Of a stretch of 45,878 nt of DNA, positions 16,698 to 24,541 are shown piece after piece. Position numbers and translations under genes: made by a program. Origin of the DNA: Streptomyces mexicanus (GTDB lineage Bacteria > Actinomycetota > Actinomycetes > Streptomycetales > Streptomycetaceae); NCBI RefSeq assembly GCF_902506575.1, contig NZ_LR732544.1, positions 2,702,232 through 2,748,109 on the forward strand, written 5' to 3'. Every line of letters starts with the position of its first letter. Position 1 is the stretch's first letter. The notes beneath the pieces were generated by a model. The model made no database searches and was not told the DNA's origin. It saw nothing but the letters and a program-made list of their open reading frames with translations.

Positions 16698-17666
16698 ATG
16701 AAAATCGTGATTCCTGGCGGGACCGGACAGGTCGGCGCGGTCTTGAAGCGCGCACTCGGCGCCGCCGGGCACGAGGTCGTGATCGTCACCAGACGTCCCG
16801 GGCGCGAGGGCGAGGTCCCATGGGACGGCAAGACTCTGGGACCGTGGATGGCGGAGGTCGACGGCAGCGATGTCGTGATCAATCTGGCCGGACGCAGTGT
16901 GAGTTGTCGATACACGGCGGCCAATCTGCAGGAGATGATGGACTCCCGGGTCGACTCCACCCGGGTGGTGGGCGCCGCCATCGCAGCCGCTGCCCGCCCG
17001 CCCAGGGTCTGGCTCCAGATGAGCACCGCCACGGTGTACGCACACCGCTTCGACGCACCCAACGACGAAGCCACCGGCGTGATCGGCGGTGCCGAGGCCG
17101 GCGTGCCGGGCTACTGGGCGTACAGCGTCGACATTGCCAAGGCCTGGGAGCGGGCTCAGCAAGAGGCCGATACACCGGCCACCCGCAAGGTCGCCCTGCG
17201 CTCGGCCATGATGATGAGTCCGGACCCCGGCGGGGTCTTCGCCGTCCTGCTGGGGCTGACCCGCCTGGGTCTCGGCGGCCCGGTCGCCGGCGGAGCGCAG
17301 TACGTGTCGTGGATCCACGAACACGACTTCGTGCGTGCGGTGGAGTTCCTGATGGACCGGGAGGACCTGACCGGGGCGGTCAACCTGGCGGCTCCCCATC
17401 CCCTGCCGCAGCGCGTGTTCATGCGAACCCTGCGTTCCGTGTGGGGAGTACCAGTGGGTCTCCCGGCGACCAAATGGATGGCCGAGGTCGGCGCGTTCGC
17501 TCTGCGCTCCGACACCGAACTCCTGCTGAAGAGCCGCCGCGTCGTCCCTGGTCGTCTCACCCAGGCGGGCTTCGCCTTCGAGTATCCCCAGTGGCCGCAG
17601 GCCGCCGAGGAACTGGTGCGCCGAGTGCGTGAACGGGCCAGGGGCGGTTCGACGGCACGCCGGTGA
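16698..17666 (+). CDS. TIGR01777-family NAD(P)-dependent epimerase (SDR39U1/YfcH-like)
   Basis: 322 residues. MKIVIPGGTGQVGAVLKRAL (1-20) is the Rossmann GxxGxxG motif. The family motifs SDVVINLAGRSVSCRYT (about 57-73), QMSTATVYAHRFD (about 103-115) and VSWIHEHDFVRAVEFL (about 205-220) are all present, and the C-terminal part, with LPATKWMAEVGAFALRSDTE and a GF..YP element, is the DUF1731 domain. The catalytic Tyr is probably in GYWAYSVDIAK. A strong ribosome site (GAGGGGGGAG) precedes the ATG. Physiological substrates of this widespread family are unknown. Control through the palindrome at 16645 is inferred. Confidence 0.92.
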   Translation: MKIVIPGGTGQVGAVLKRALGAAGHEVVIVTRRPGREGEVPWDGKTLGPWMAEVDGSDVVINLAGRSVSCRYTAANLQEMMDSRVDSTRVVGAAIAAAARPPRVWLQMSTATVYAHRFDAPNDEATGVIGGAEAGVPGYWAYSVDIAKAWERAQQEADTPATRKVALRSAMMMSPDPGGVFAVLLGLTRLGLGGPVAGGAQYVSWIHEHDFVRAVEFLMDREDLTGAVNLAAPHPLPQRVFMRTLRSVWGVPVGLPATKWMAEVGAFALRSDTELLLKSRRVVPGRLTQAGFAFEYPQWPQAAEELVRRVRERARGGSTARR

Positions 17667-18204
17667 CGGTTCGGACGCCGATGGGCGGGCCGTCGTCACT
17701 GACGCCACTCCATCGGCCACCCGGCAGCAGCACGGAGCCTCCGACCGTGACAGCAGCGTCAGGGCTCCGCCAGGCCAACGAAGGCCCGCCCAGTTGCCGT
17801 CACGGTGTCATCGCAGCCCCGGCTGCAGGTGGGGTTCATCGGTGGCGGTGGCCGCCCTAGGAGACCGCAGTCCACGAGGCGGTGGTGGTTGTTGCATCAT
17901 CAGCTTCACGGCGTCCAACTCAGCCCGGAGCCAGGCGTGAAGGTGCCGCCGACGAAGCCGCGGACGCCTGGAATTAATTCGGCACTACCACCTAAGCGGG
18001 GTCTCGGCCCAGACGCTCCAGCGACTACTCACGGCAGAGCCTCCGCGCGGCCCCGGCCAGCCTGGCAAGCATCCCGGGGCCACGAAATGGTTTCAACGCG
18101 CCCAGGCTGGCCGACTTAAAGGTCAGGCACCTCGACCAACCAGCCGGGAGCCTTGCCCCTTACGGAGCACCGACCGTCACCCAATAGGTGCCCAAACGGA
18201 ATAA
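17667..18204. other. Long intergenic region with no recognised gene
   Basis: About 540 bases. The base composition falls towards the right end, as in the next gene. No gene, tRNA or clear repeat could be identified. Confidence 0.4.
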
Positions 18205-18726
18205 TCAGCCAACCCAGTAGAATACAATGAGCAGAAAGACGAAAGAAATCGCAAGGATATCCAGCGTTCCCATACCGGTCGCCTTGCTGAAGGTTTCACG
18301 GCCGTTCAAGTCTGCTGCGTTTATTCGGCGCAGCAGTTCTTCTCGAGTAGCACTTTTGCACCGCCCCCCAACGAAAGAGGCGTCAAAAGCAAGCACTGGA
18401 ATGACCCCTCGCCCCGTCACTCGAATAAGCAAGCTACGCTTGCCCTCACATGCTTCAATCATGCGATACGGGATGCGATACGTGGCTACAACATTTTCGA
18501 CTACGACATAATTTTCAGCGAAAGCCAGATATGGGTGCACTTGAAGCCGCCAAATGAAGTACAAGATCAAAACCGCAGGAGCGAGTGCACCAGCACGAAG
18601 GAACCATGAGGCTCCGTTCAGAGAAATCTGAATGAGCGCTTCAGCGCACACGATGAGCACTTGCCCCCCTATAGCCCACATCCGCTTGCTTTTCATGCGC
18701 AATCTTTTCACGCGCTCGATCTCCAT
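18205..18726 (-). CDS. Low-GC PH-like membrane protein, function unknown
   Basis: 173 residues from the ATG at 18726 (AGAGG upstream); an upstream ATG at 18816 would add 30 residues. Two hydrophobic segments, about residues 18-60, form a hairpin, then a domain reading YLAFAENYVVVENVVATYRI and a GVIPVLAF strand resembles bacterial PH-like domains, and a last helix (LDILAISFVFLLIVFYWVG) anchors the C-terminus. The base composition is unlike the neighbours: 18481-18540 has 27 G/C of 60, against the very high GC around it. It uses many A/T-ending codons, so recent acquisition from a lower-GC donor is likely. No partner gene is visible. The family assignment is tentative. Confidence 0.65.
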   Translation of the reverse strand: MEIERVKRLRMKSKRMWAIGGQVLIVCAEALIQISLNGASWFLRAGALAPAVLILYFIWRLQVHPYLAFAENYVVVENVVATYRIPYRMIEACEGKRSLLIRVTGRGVIPVLAFDASFVGGRCKSATREELLRRINAADLNGRETFSKATGMGTLDILAISFVFLLIVFYWVG

Positions 18727-19287
18727 TTTGCCTCTGCCTGTCTGAATACACTTCCATAAAATCGGGAAGCGCGCGCTCAGTGTGACACAAGCCAGACTGA
18801 GTACACGCCGATTCATATCGTCAGTCGCTCAGGAACATCCACCTAGATTGTTATTTATCCAGTTCGGCGTGGTTTTGTGTCGACTCTGTGGTGGTCGGGA
18901 CGGCTGAACGCCTCGCCGGTGGCGAGGGCTTTCCCCCACGTCCTGCCGGGTGGCCAGGTGGCGGTTCTTCGAGGCCGGCAGCCTTCCTGGCCGGGCCGGG
19001 AAAGCTTCGGTGCACCGGCCGAGGACCCGAAGGGGTGCGTTGGCCTTGTCGGTCTTGGGTGAGCAGTTGTGCTCGATGGGCCTGCCCAGCACAGTCGCCC
19101 GCTGGGCCTGCGCCGGGCTCTTGCCCTGGGCCAGGGCCCGCGCTCGAGCCGGTCGGCGTCCGGGTGCCGACCCTCCTGAGCAACTCGGCCTGCCGCTCGC
19201 TACCACGTTTCCGGCCTTGAGAACAAGCGCGGCCAGGCCCCGACCTTCCACAAAGCCAATGGCCCGAACGAATGCGGTAGGTGATCA
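18727..19287. other. Gap between the low-GC gene and the ISL3 relic
   Basis: About 560 bases. Composition returns to high GC after about 18880. Open frames on both strands show no recognisable motif; the lost N-terminal zinc-finger half of the ISL3 transposase is not readable here. Confidence 0.4.
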
Positions 19288-19518
19288 CAGGGTCGGCCTC
19301 GCCCTGGCCGGTCGCGCCGGTGTCCGGATGGCCGACGTCTTCGGGACGAGGGTCAGCCGGAACACAGTCCTACAGTTGGTCGACGCTCTCCCGGAGCCCC
19401 AGCCACACGTCCCGCGTGTGGTCGGCGTCGACGAGTACGTGATGCGAGGCCCGTGTCTACGGGACCGCTCTGCTCGACGTTGCGACCCGCAGGCCAGTGG
19501 ACCTGTTACCGGATCACG
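19288..19518 (+). mobile_element. ISL3-family transposase fragment, frameshifted
   Basis: The frame reads VGLALAGRAGVRMADVFGTR, then VSRNTVLQLVDALPEP and VVGVDEYVMRG. It then moves to another frame that continues RVYGTALLDVATRRPVDLLP followed by DHD. Both parts are the conserved start of the ISL3 catalytic domain (VGVDE contains the first catalytic Asp). About 77 codons of a protein that normally exceeds 400 are left; the rest is cut off at the next coding region. No terminal repeats are seen. Confidence 0.75.
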
Positions 19519-20112
19519 ATGTGGCGGCCGCCGGAACAGCAGCGCCCGCGGGTCACAGGGGTCATCGGTAAACTCGCCCCGAACCTCCTCGGCGTACCAC
19601 CACAACAGCGCGCGGCTCTCGGTGAACGGCTCACCGAGGCCGCCGAACGCCGCCACGCCGCCCGCTCGCGCATCGCGCTCGCCGTGCCCCGCCACCCGTT
19701 CTGGACCGGCGACCGCATCACCGCCCCCGAACACCGCGTCTGGCGCGCCTACCGTCTCGATCTCACCGTCGCCTGGCCACACTTGTGGCTCCTCGCCCCG
19801 GACGGCACCCGGGACGAACTCTCCGCCGCGCGTACCGCCTTCAGATCGGCCGCTCGCCTGCACGCCTGGGCGGTGGCCTACCTCCTGCTCGGAGCGTGCT
19901 GGTGGCCCGCCGCGGTCATCGGTGTGCTGGCCGCCGTCACCGCGGTCCCCCGGGGTCGCGCCGCCGCCTCCGCGTTCGCCGATCTCGCCGAAGCCCTCGC
20001 CGACATACATGGCAAAGACCTCGCACTGGCCCTCGGCATCCCGTGCGACGGCGGTCTCACCCGCGAAGTGGGCACGCAGATGACTCGCGTGTTGAACAAG
20101 AGCGTCGACTGA
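19519..20112 (+). CDS. Hypothetical protein, probably 5'-truncated
   Basis: 197 residues if started at the ATG at 19519, which lies at the very end of the ISL3 relic and has no ribosome site. From about residue 12 the sequence is coherent: VIGKLAPNLLGVPPQQRAAL, a charged helical stretch, VPRHPFWTGDRI, a hydrophobic hairpin (LHAWAVAYLLLGACWWPAAV, then IGVLAAVTAV), and a tail LADIHGKDLALALGIPC. I do not recognise a named family. The junction with the transposase fragment suggests the real N-terminus was lost when the element inserted or decayed, so this may be a pseudogene. Confidence 0.5.
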   Translation: MWRPPEQQRPRVTGVIGKLAPNLLGVPPQQRAALGERLTEAAERRHAARSRIALAVPRHPFWTGDRITAPEHRVWRAYRLDLTVAWPHLWLLAPDGTRDELSAARTAFRSAARLHAWAVAYLLLGACWWPAAVIGVLAAVTAVPRGRAAASAFADLAEALADIHGKDLALALGIPCDGGLTREVGTQMTRVLNKSVD

Positions 20113-20409
20113 CAGCCGGGTCCGAGCGCCGTTGAGCTGGAGGACGCGTTCCTTGCGGGGTGCCGCGTTCCGCTCGGCACGTGGGCGTCCGCGTCGCGCC
20201 CCGCCGGCGCGTGTGCCAGCCCCAGCGGCTCGCAGCCCTGCTCAGGATCCGTCCCATCAGCCCAGACGCCGGAGTCTGCGCTGCCGGAGCCGCTCCGTCA
20301 GCGCCGTGAGACCGAAGACGAGCTGGGCTCACGTCCTGGCAGCCGGTTCCCGGGACGTGTCGATCCAGGCTGACGCCATGTCCTCACGTCCACCGCCCCG
20401 GTGTGTGCG
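20113..20409. other. Gap with no recognised gene
   Basis: About 300 bases after the truncated hypothetical gene; nothing supportable. Confidence 0.4.
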
Positions 20410-20588
20410 TCATGAGACGTGGCGAAAGACGGCGGCCGGATCGATGCGGCCGGGCCCGTACTGTCGCGGACGCGGGCCATGGCCTCCTCGGCGACCAGGC
20501 GTGCCTCTCGGGCGGAGCCGAGGCTGATCTGCTGGGCGGCCTGGTCGGCGTCGACGAGGCCGGCTGTCTGCGGGGTGATGCCGGTCAG
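20410..20588 (-). pseudogene. Possible C-terminal tail of a Y-family DNA polymerase
   Basis: The minus-strand frame reads LTGITPQTAGLVDADQAAQQ, then ISLGSAREARLVAEEAMARV, then IRPPSF. This resembles the end of actinobacterial DinB/Pol IV-like proteins, where the little-finger domain is followed by ..EAADRVRxRFGPxAIRPAxLL. The motif FGP is altered (STGP), and no palm or finger motifs are found upstream. A relic is the best reading; the match is from memory and needs a search. Confidence 0.4.
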
Positions 20589-20642
20589 GCGGCCGGCTCG
20601 GCCGCGCCCCGATGGCCCGTCAGGTTCTGACGCGATGGGCGG

Positions 20643-21179
20643 TCAGGTGGTGACGGCGCCACGAGCCGCGGTGACAAGGTGATGCCTGGTGATCCGGCCG
20701 ATCTCGTGCCAGAACGGCTTTGCCGTCAGGTAGGCGCCCAGTGTGGAGAGGACTCCGAGGGAGACGTCGACGCTGAGCCGACCCTGCTTGGCCCAGTAGA
20801 CGTCCTGCAGGTCCAGCAGGAGCGCGAACTCGTCGCAGATCAGCGCGGTACCGCAGCCATAGGCGACCGCGACGGCGGGGTGCCCGACGGCGCGTTCGTC
20901 ACCGCGCACCGCGATCAGCCCCAGCCCGGCGAGGGTGGCGATCCCGATGTTGTAGTGGTGCAGGTGCTGGCCACCCGTGGAGATGTTGCCCCAGGGCAGC
21001 CAGCCGCCGCGGATCCCGTGCGTGATGACCCGGACGGTGCCGAAGGTCACGCCGAAGGAGATCCACGTGATCAGCAACGATCGCTGCGCAGAGGAGAGAT
21101 GACGGTCGGCCGCTCGGCGCCACTTGTCGACCAGCGGAGGCCCCTCGCCGTCGCGTCGGCGCGCTGTGGTGCGTCTCAT
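20643..21179 (-). CDS. Conserved integral membrane protein with HLHHYNIGI motif
   Basis: 178 residues from the ATG at 21179, with GGGAGG 11 bases upstream. After a basic N-terminus (about 30 residues) the first helix LLITWISFGVTFGTVRVI appears, then GGQHLHHYNIGIATLAGLGL at about 70-89 with clustered His residues, then a helix around HPAVAVAYGCGTALICDEFALLLDLQDVYW whose Asp/Glu residues lie near the membrane. The His cluster plus DEF..LL..DVYW pattern is recurrent in actinobacterial membrane proteins of unknown function and suggests metal binding. It is a lone gene; no function is claimed. Confidence 0.75.
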   Translation of the reverse strand: MRRTTARRRDGEGPPLVDKWRRAADRHLSSAQRSLLITWISFGVTFGTVRVITHGIRGGWLPWGNISTGGQHLHHYNIGIATLAGLGLIAVRGDERAVGHPAVAVAYGCGTALICDEFALLLDLQDVYWAKQGRLSVDVSLGVLSTLGAYLTAKPFWHEIGRITRHHLVTAARGAVTT

Positions 21180-21835
21180 CGCTGACCGGCCTCCCACGCC
21201 GAACCGGTATCCGCGGACGACGCCGAGCCGCCCCGGACACCGCCACTGGTGTGCACTGCCGACGTTAGGTGCACCGGCGCCCTCCCGCCACGCCCGCCGC
21301 CGACAGGCGGGGCCACTCGGGTAACGACGCCGACGTCCGCTGCGCGGCTTCTGGCAGGCGGCGCGTGCAGCACTGTTCCCCACGCCCAGCGGATCCACGA
21401 GCTGCCGGCCACCCAGCCGTAGTAGCCGGGGCCACAGCGGCAGCGGGGGCGGTGCCGGCCGACCCACAGGACTCGCGCGGCGGCGTGACGCGGCCAGAGC
21501 CGCGTTTTCGCGTCACGCCACCTCACTGCCCATCCTTCCCCGGACCGCCGCGCCGCGTGGCAATGGCTACTGGGACAACCTCTGACCGCTCCCCCACTGC
21601 CAGAGAGGCCGGGCCCGCTGTCAGGCCCGGGGTCTCGCAAGTCAAGGCGTCGATGGGCCCGAAGCCGTACGGGCCTGCCCGGCCCCAATGAGCGTGAGCT
21701 CACCGACCAGCCGCTTGTGGATCTGCTTCCGGCGGTGCGTCCCCGTGGCCCTGCTGCAAGCGGCCGCCGCCATCAGTCCCCTCCTGGTGGGCGACCCCAA
21801 GGTCCTGGGCGTGGGGGCAGATGCCTGAGGACTTG
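21180..21835. other. Long intergenic region, possibly with an MFS scrap
   Basis: About 650 bases. Near 21690-21830 on the plus strand two frames give ERELTDQPLVDL and VALLQAAAAISPLLVGDPK, which could be a broken scrap of an MFS transporter. The evidence is weak. No working gene is seen. Confidence 0.3.
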
Positions 21836-22798
21836 TCATGGGGGTGTGCCGGTCGGCTGTGGGCATGGGGTCGTCGCGGTGCGCCGATACGCGCTGGGGC
21901 TGATGCCGCGGGTCCGTTTGAACGCCGCGCTGAACGCGAACGCGTCGGAGTAGCCCACGGCGCGGGCGATCTCCGCGACAGTCGCCGTCTCGCGCTCGGT
22001 CAGCAGGTCCGCCGCGAGCGTCATGCGCCAGTGGGTGAGGTAGGTCAGCGGCGGTTCGCCGACCAGTTCGGTGAACCGCTTCGCCAGCGTGGCCCGCGAC
22101 ACCCCGGTCCGGCGGGCCAGCGAGGCAACCGTCCACGGCGCTGCCGGTTCCTCGTGCAGCAGGCGCAGCGCGCCGCCCACCACCGGGTCGCGCCCTGCGG
22201 AGTACCAGCCCGGCGGAGTACCGCCGGGCCGGTCGAAGTACTCGCGCAGCGCGCACACCAGCATCCAGTCCAGCAGCCGGTCGAGGACGACCTGCTGGCC
22301 CGGCGTGTCGGCGGCGACCTCGGCGGCGAGATGGTCCCACACCGGGTCGGGCCCGTCGCCGGACCCCACGCGCAGTACGACGGGCAGTGCGTCCAGCAGC
22401 CTGCGACTGATCTCGCCGCGCACCGGATAGGCACCGACGACCAGGGTCGTCGTGTCGTCCCCGCCGGTACCGGCGTCGTGCCATCCGAGCCGGTACCGGG
22501 TCCCGCCCTGCTCCGGCGTCGAGCAGAACGCACCGCACTCGACGGGTTCGGCCCGAGTGCTCACCTCGTCGACGAAGAGGAACGGCGCGGGTCCCCGCAC
22601 GATCACTGTCTCGCCGACGCCCAGACGCTCGGGCGGACGGCGCTCCGGCACGATCCAGCCGCCCCCGGAGAGGACGGTGCACAAGGTCAGCGGCGCGCCG
22701 TCCACGAAGTGCAGCGACCAGGGCGGGGTCAGGGTCGAGCTGCCGAACAACGAGCCCTGGGCCCGCACTCCGCGCAGGAGGTCGCCGAAAGCATCCAC
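21836..22798 (-). CDS. AraC family regulator with cupin-type sensor domain
   Basis: 320 residues. The N-terminal 190 residues form the cupin_6 AraC-binding domain (WSLHFVDGAPLTLCTVLSGG, then VRGPAPFLF). The C-terminal double helix-turn-helix runs from about 215 to 315: WTVASLARRTGVSRATLAKR, FTELVGEPPLTYLTHWRM and the second motif VAEIARAVGYSDAFAFSAAF followed by ISPSAYRR, the classical AraC signature. It stands divergent from an NmrA-type reductase pseudogene with 91 bases between them. In Streptomyces this pairing usually means the regulator controls the reductase. An inverted repeat (22824-22839) between them is the candidate site. Confidence 0.93.
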   Translation of the reverse strand: MDAFGDLLRGVRAQGSLFGSSTLTPPWSLHFVDGAPLTLCTVLSGGGWIVPERRPPERLGVGETVIVRGPAPFLFVDEVSTRAEPVECGAFCSTPEQGGTRYRLGWHDAGTGGDDTTTLVVGAYPVRGEISRRLLDALPVVLRVGSGDGPDPVWDHLAAEVAADTPGQQVVLDRLLDWMLVCALREYFDRPGGTPPGWYSAGRDPVVGGALRLLHEEPAAPWTVASLARRTGVSRATLAKRFTELVGEPPLTYLTHWRMTLAADLLTERETATVAEIARAVGYSDAFAFSAAFKRTRGISPSAYRRTATTPCPQPTGTPP

Positions 22799-22823
22799 CC
22801 GGCAAAGGCTAAACGATTCAGAC

Positions 22824-22839
22824 GATCACCCAGGTGATC
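22824..22839. promoter_or_regulatory. Inverted repeat GATCACC-CA-GGTGATC in the AraC/NmrA divergent region
   Basis: A perfect 7-bp dyad with a 2-bp centre lies 25 bases from the AraC start and 50 from the NmrA start. It fits a dimeric regulator site serving both promoters. Confidence 0.5.
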
Positions 22840-22889
22840 TGGCTCATCACCTATGGAACCGTCCGCGTCCGTGCCGTTGACTCGCGGTC

Positions 22890-23375
22890 ATGAGCAACGA
22901 CATCACTCTTGTCCTCGGCGCGACGGGCCACACCGGCCGGCGGGTGGCCGCCCGGTTGCGGCTGCGCGACACGCCCATCCGCGCCGCCTCCCGTTCCAGT
23001 CGGACCCCGTTCGACGGGTTCCACCCCGAGCACGGCTGGGACCAGGTCCTGCGGGGCGTCACCACCGCCTACGTGGTGCCCCCGCCCGTGCCCGGTCCTG
23101 TGCACGACTTCGTGGCGCGGGCCGAGGCCGCCGGTGTGCGGCGCCTGGTCCTGCTCTCCGGTCACGGCGCCGACGGCCGGTGCGACTCCGCGTTCGGGCT
23201 GGATGCGCTCGGCCGAGAACGCCGTACGCGGCTCGGCGCTGGGACGGACCATCCTGTGTGCCTCGAACTTCGTCCAGGACTTCGGCGGGCACCCCTTCCG
23301 CGTCCCACCGGCCGCTGGCGAGCTGGCGCTTCCGGTGGGTGCGGTCCCCGAGCCGTTCACCGGCCTCGATGCCTC
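22890..23375 (+). pseudogene. NmrA-like NAD(P)H-binding reductase, frameshifted and truncated
   Basis: The first frame starts MSNDITLVLGATGHTGRRVA, a Rossmann GxTGxTG motif, and runs to SAFGLD. Around 23202 the protein continues in another frame as MRSAENAVRGSALGRTILCA followed by SNFVQDF and then ELALPVGAVPEPFTGLDA. Joined, these are the normal order of an NmrA/TMR-type reductase (usually ..MRAAEDAVRASGLxWTILRPxNFxQNF..). One base is missing or extra at the joint. After PFTGLD the last 90 or so residues of the family are not present. The second frame has no stop and runs into the next gene. Confidence 0.75.
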
Positions 23376-23523
23376 CTGCGGGCCACGGCAGCGGAGGCCT
23401 GGCGGTGCTGAGTCCCACGCGCCCGGCCTAACGCAACAGGGCTCCGCGAGGAGGAGCACCGCACCCCATCCTGCACCCACACCACTTCCAGACGTCCGTT
23501 CTCACGTAACCGGAGCCATTGCC

Positions 23524-24150
23524 ATGCATACCCTGCTGGTGGCCGCCAACCCCGCCCCCCGGTCCCTGACGCATTACGTCCTGGGAAGACTTGAGGCAGC
23601 GCTCAAACCCGGTTCGGTAGAAATCGCCGACCTGGCCGAGGAGCGATTCGACCCCCGGTTCACTCCGGCGGATCGTCGGGCGTACCACGACGGCGGCAAC
23701 TATCCGGCTGACGTCACGGCTGAACACCGTCGTCTTGAGCGCGCTACCGACCTTGTGTTGGTCTTCCCCGTTTACTGGTGGTCGATGCCCGCACTGTTGA
23801 AGGGGTGGATCGACCGTGTCTTCGTCAACGGCTGGGCCTTCGAATACTCCCCCGCTTCGGGCCTGCGGCCGAAACTGCAGGGTCTCACCACACATCTTCT
23901 CCCCATCGCCGGCGACGACTGCGGTGCGTACGAGCGCCACGGGTACGAGAGCGCACTGCGGACGCAGATCGAGCACGGCATCGTGGACTACTGCGGCAGC
24001 CAACGCGGCTCCACAGCGTTCATCTACAGATCCGAACAGCTCGCCCCCGAGGCCACGGTGCGAGCTGTCGACCGTGCGGTGCGGACCATCAGCGAAGCCA
24101 TCCGTGCCCGCGCCAACGCGCCGCTGACCAAGTTCCACGGCCGGGCCTGA
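23524..24150 (+). CDS. NAD(P)H dehydrogenase (quinone)/flavodoxin-2 family
   Basis: 208 residues. The flavodoxin-like fold (PF02525) is shown by LLVAANPAPRSLTHYVLGRL (4-23), ATDLVLVFPVYWWSMPALLK (about 75-94, with the FMN-binding PVYWWSMPA) and KGWIDRVFVNGWAFEY (about 94-109). HLLPIAGDDCGAYERHGY is the later FMN/active-site loop. It reduces quinones or related electrophiles with NAD(P)H in the cytosol. The ATG at 23524 follows CCGGAGCC. It comes after the broken NmrA reductase on the same strand, probably an old redox operon under the AraC regulator. A strong hairpin follows the stop. Confidence 0.92.
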   Translation: MHTLLVAANPAPRSLTHYVLGRLEAALKPGSVEIADLAEERFDPRFTPADRRAYHDGGNYPADVTAEHRRLERATDLVLVFPVYWWSMPALLKGWIDRVFVNGWAFEYSPASGLRPKLQGLTTHLLPIAGDDCGAYERHGYESALRTQIEHGIVDYCGSQRGSTAFIYRSEQLAPEATVRAVDRAVRTISEAIRARANAPLTKFHGRA

Positions 24151-24176
24151 CCGCGCGCTGCCCGGACACAGAAGGC

Positions 24177-24221
24177 GGAAGTCCTCGTCCTGCCATGCGC
24201 AACGGCAGGACGAGGACTTCC
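24177..24221. terminator. Strong hairpin terminator, 18-bp perfect stem
   Basis: An 18-base arm (24177-24194) pairs without mismatch with 24204-24221 around a 9-base loop. It lies 27 bases after the quinone-reductase stop and before the convergent MFS gene. Stem symmetry allows it to work in both directions. Confidence 0.85.
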
Positions 24222-24541
24222 TTGTGCCGCCGGGCTTCACCGGTTCGGTCCGGCGGCGCGCGACGGGGGAATGGAACGCGCCCACCGTCCGCCCGGATCG
24301 ACCCGGCGGCAGCTCAAGGGGGAATCGCAGCTCGAAGAGGCAGAGGCGACGGCCCGCCCTGCCGCCCTCGTGCGCACGGCGGGCCGTCGGCGTCCGGCAC
24401 GTCCGCTCGCCGGGGTGCCGGACGTCTCGGGACGGCGGTGCTCCCGCGGCGGCCCGAGCGGCGGAGCACCCCTTGGGCCGCGCTGCCGGAGCTTTTCGGG
24501 GCACCGGCCGTTCTCGGCCGGACCCGGGGCACGGCCGGCCC
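24222..24541. other. Gap between hairpin and MFS gene end
   Basis: About 320 very GC-rich bases between convergent genes. Nothing recognised. Confidence 0.4.

Noticed and set aside
17900..18130. Possible tRNA or attachment site in the transition to low-GC DNA
   Set aside because: No cloverleaf, no T-loop consensus and no integrase gene could be found.
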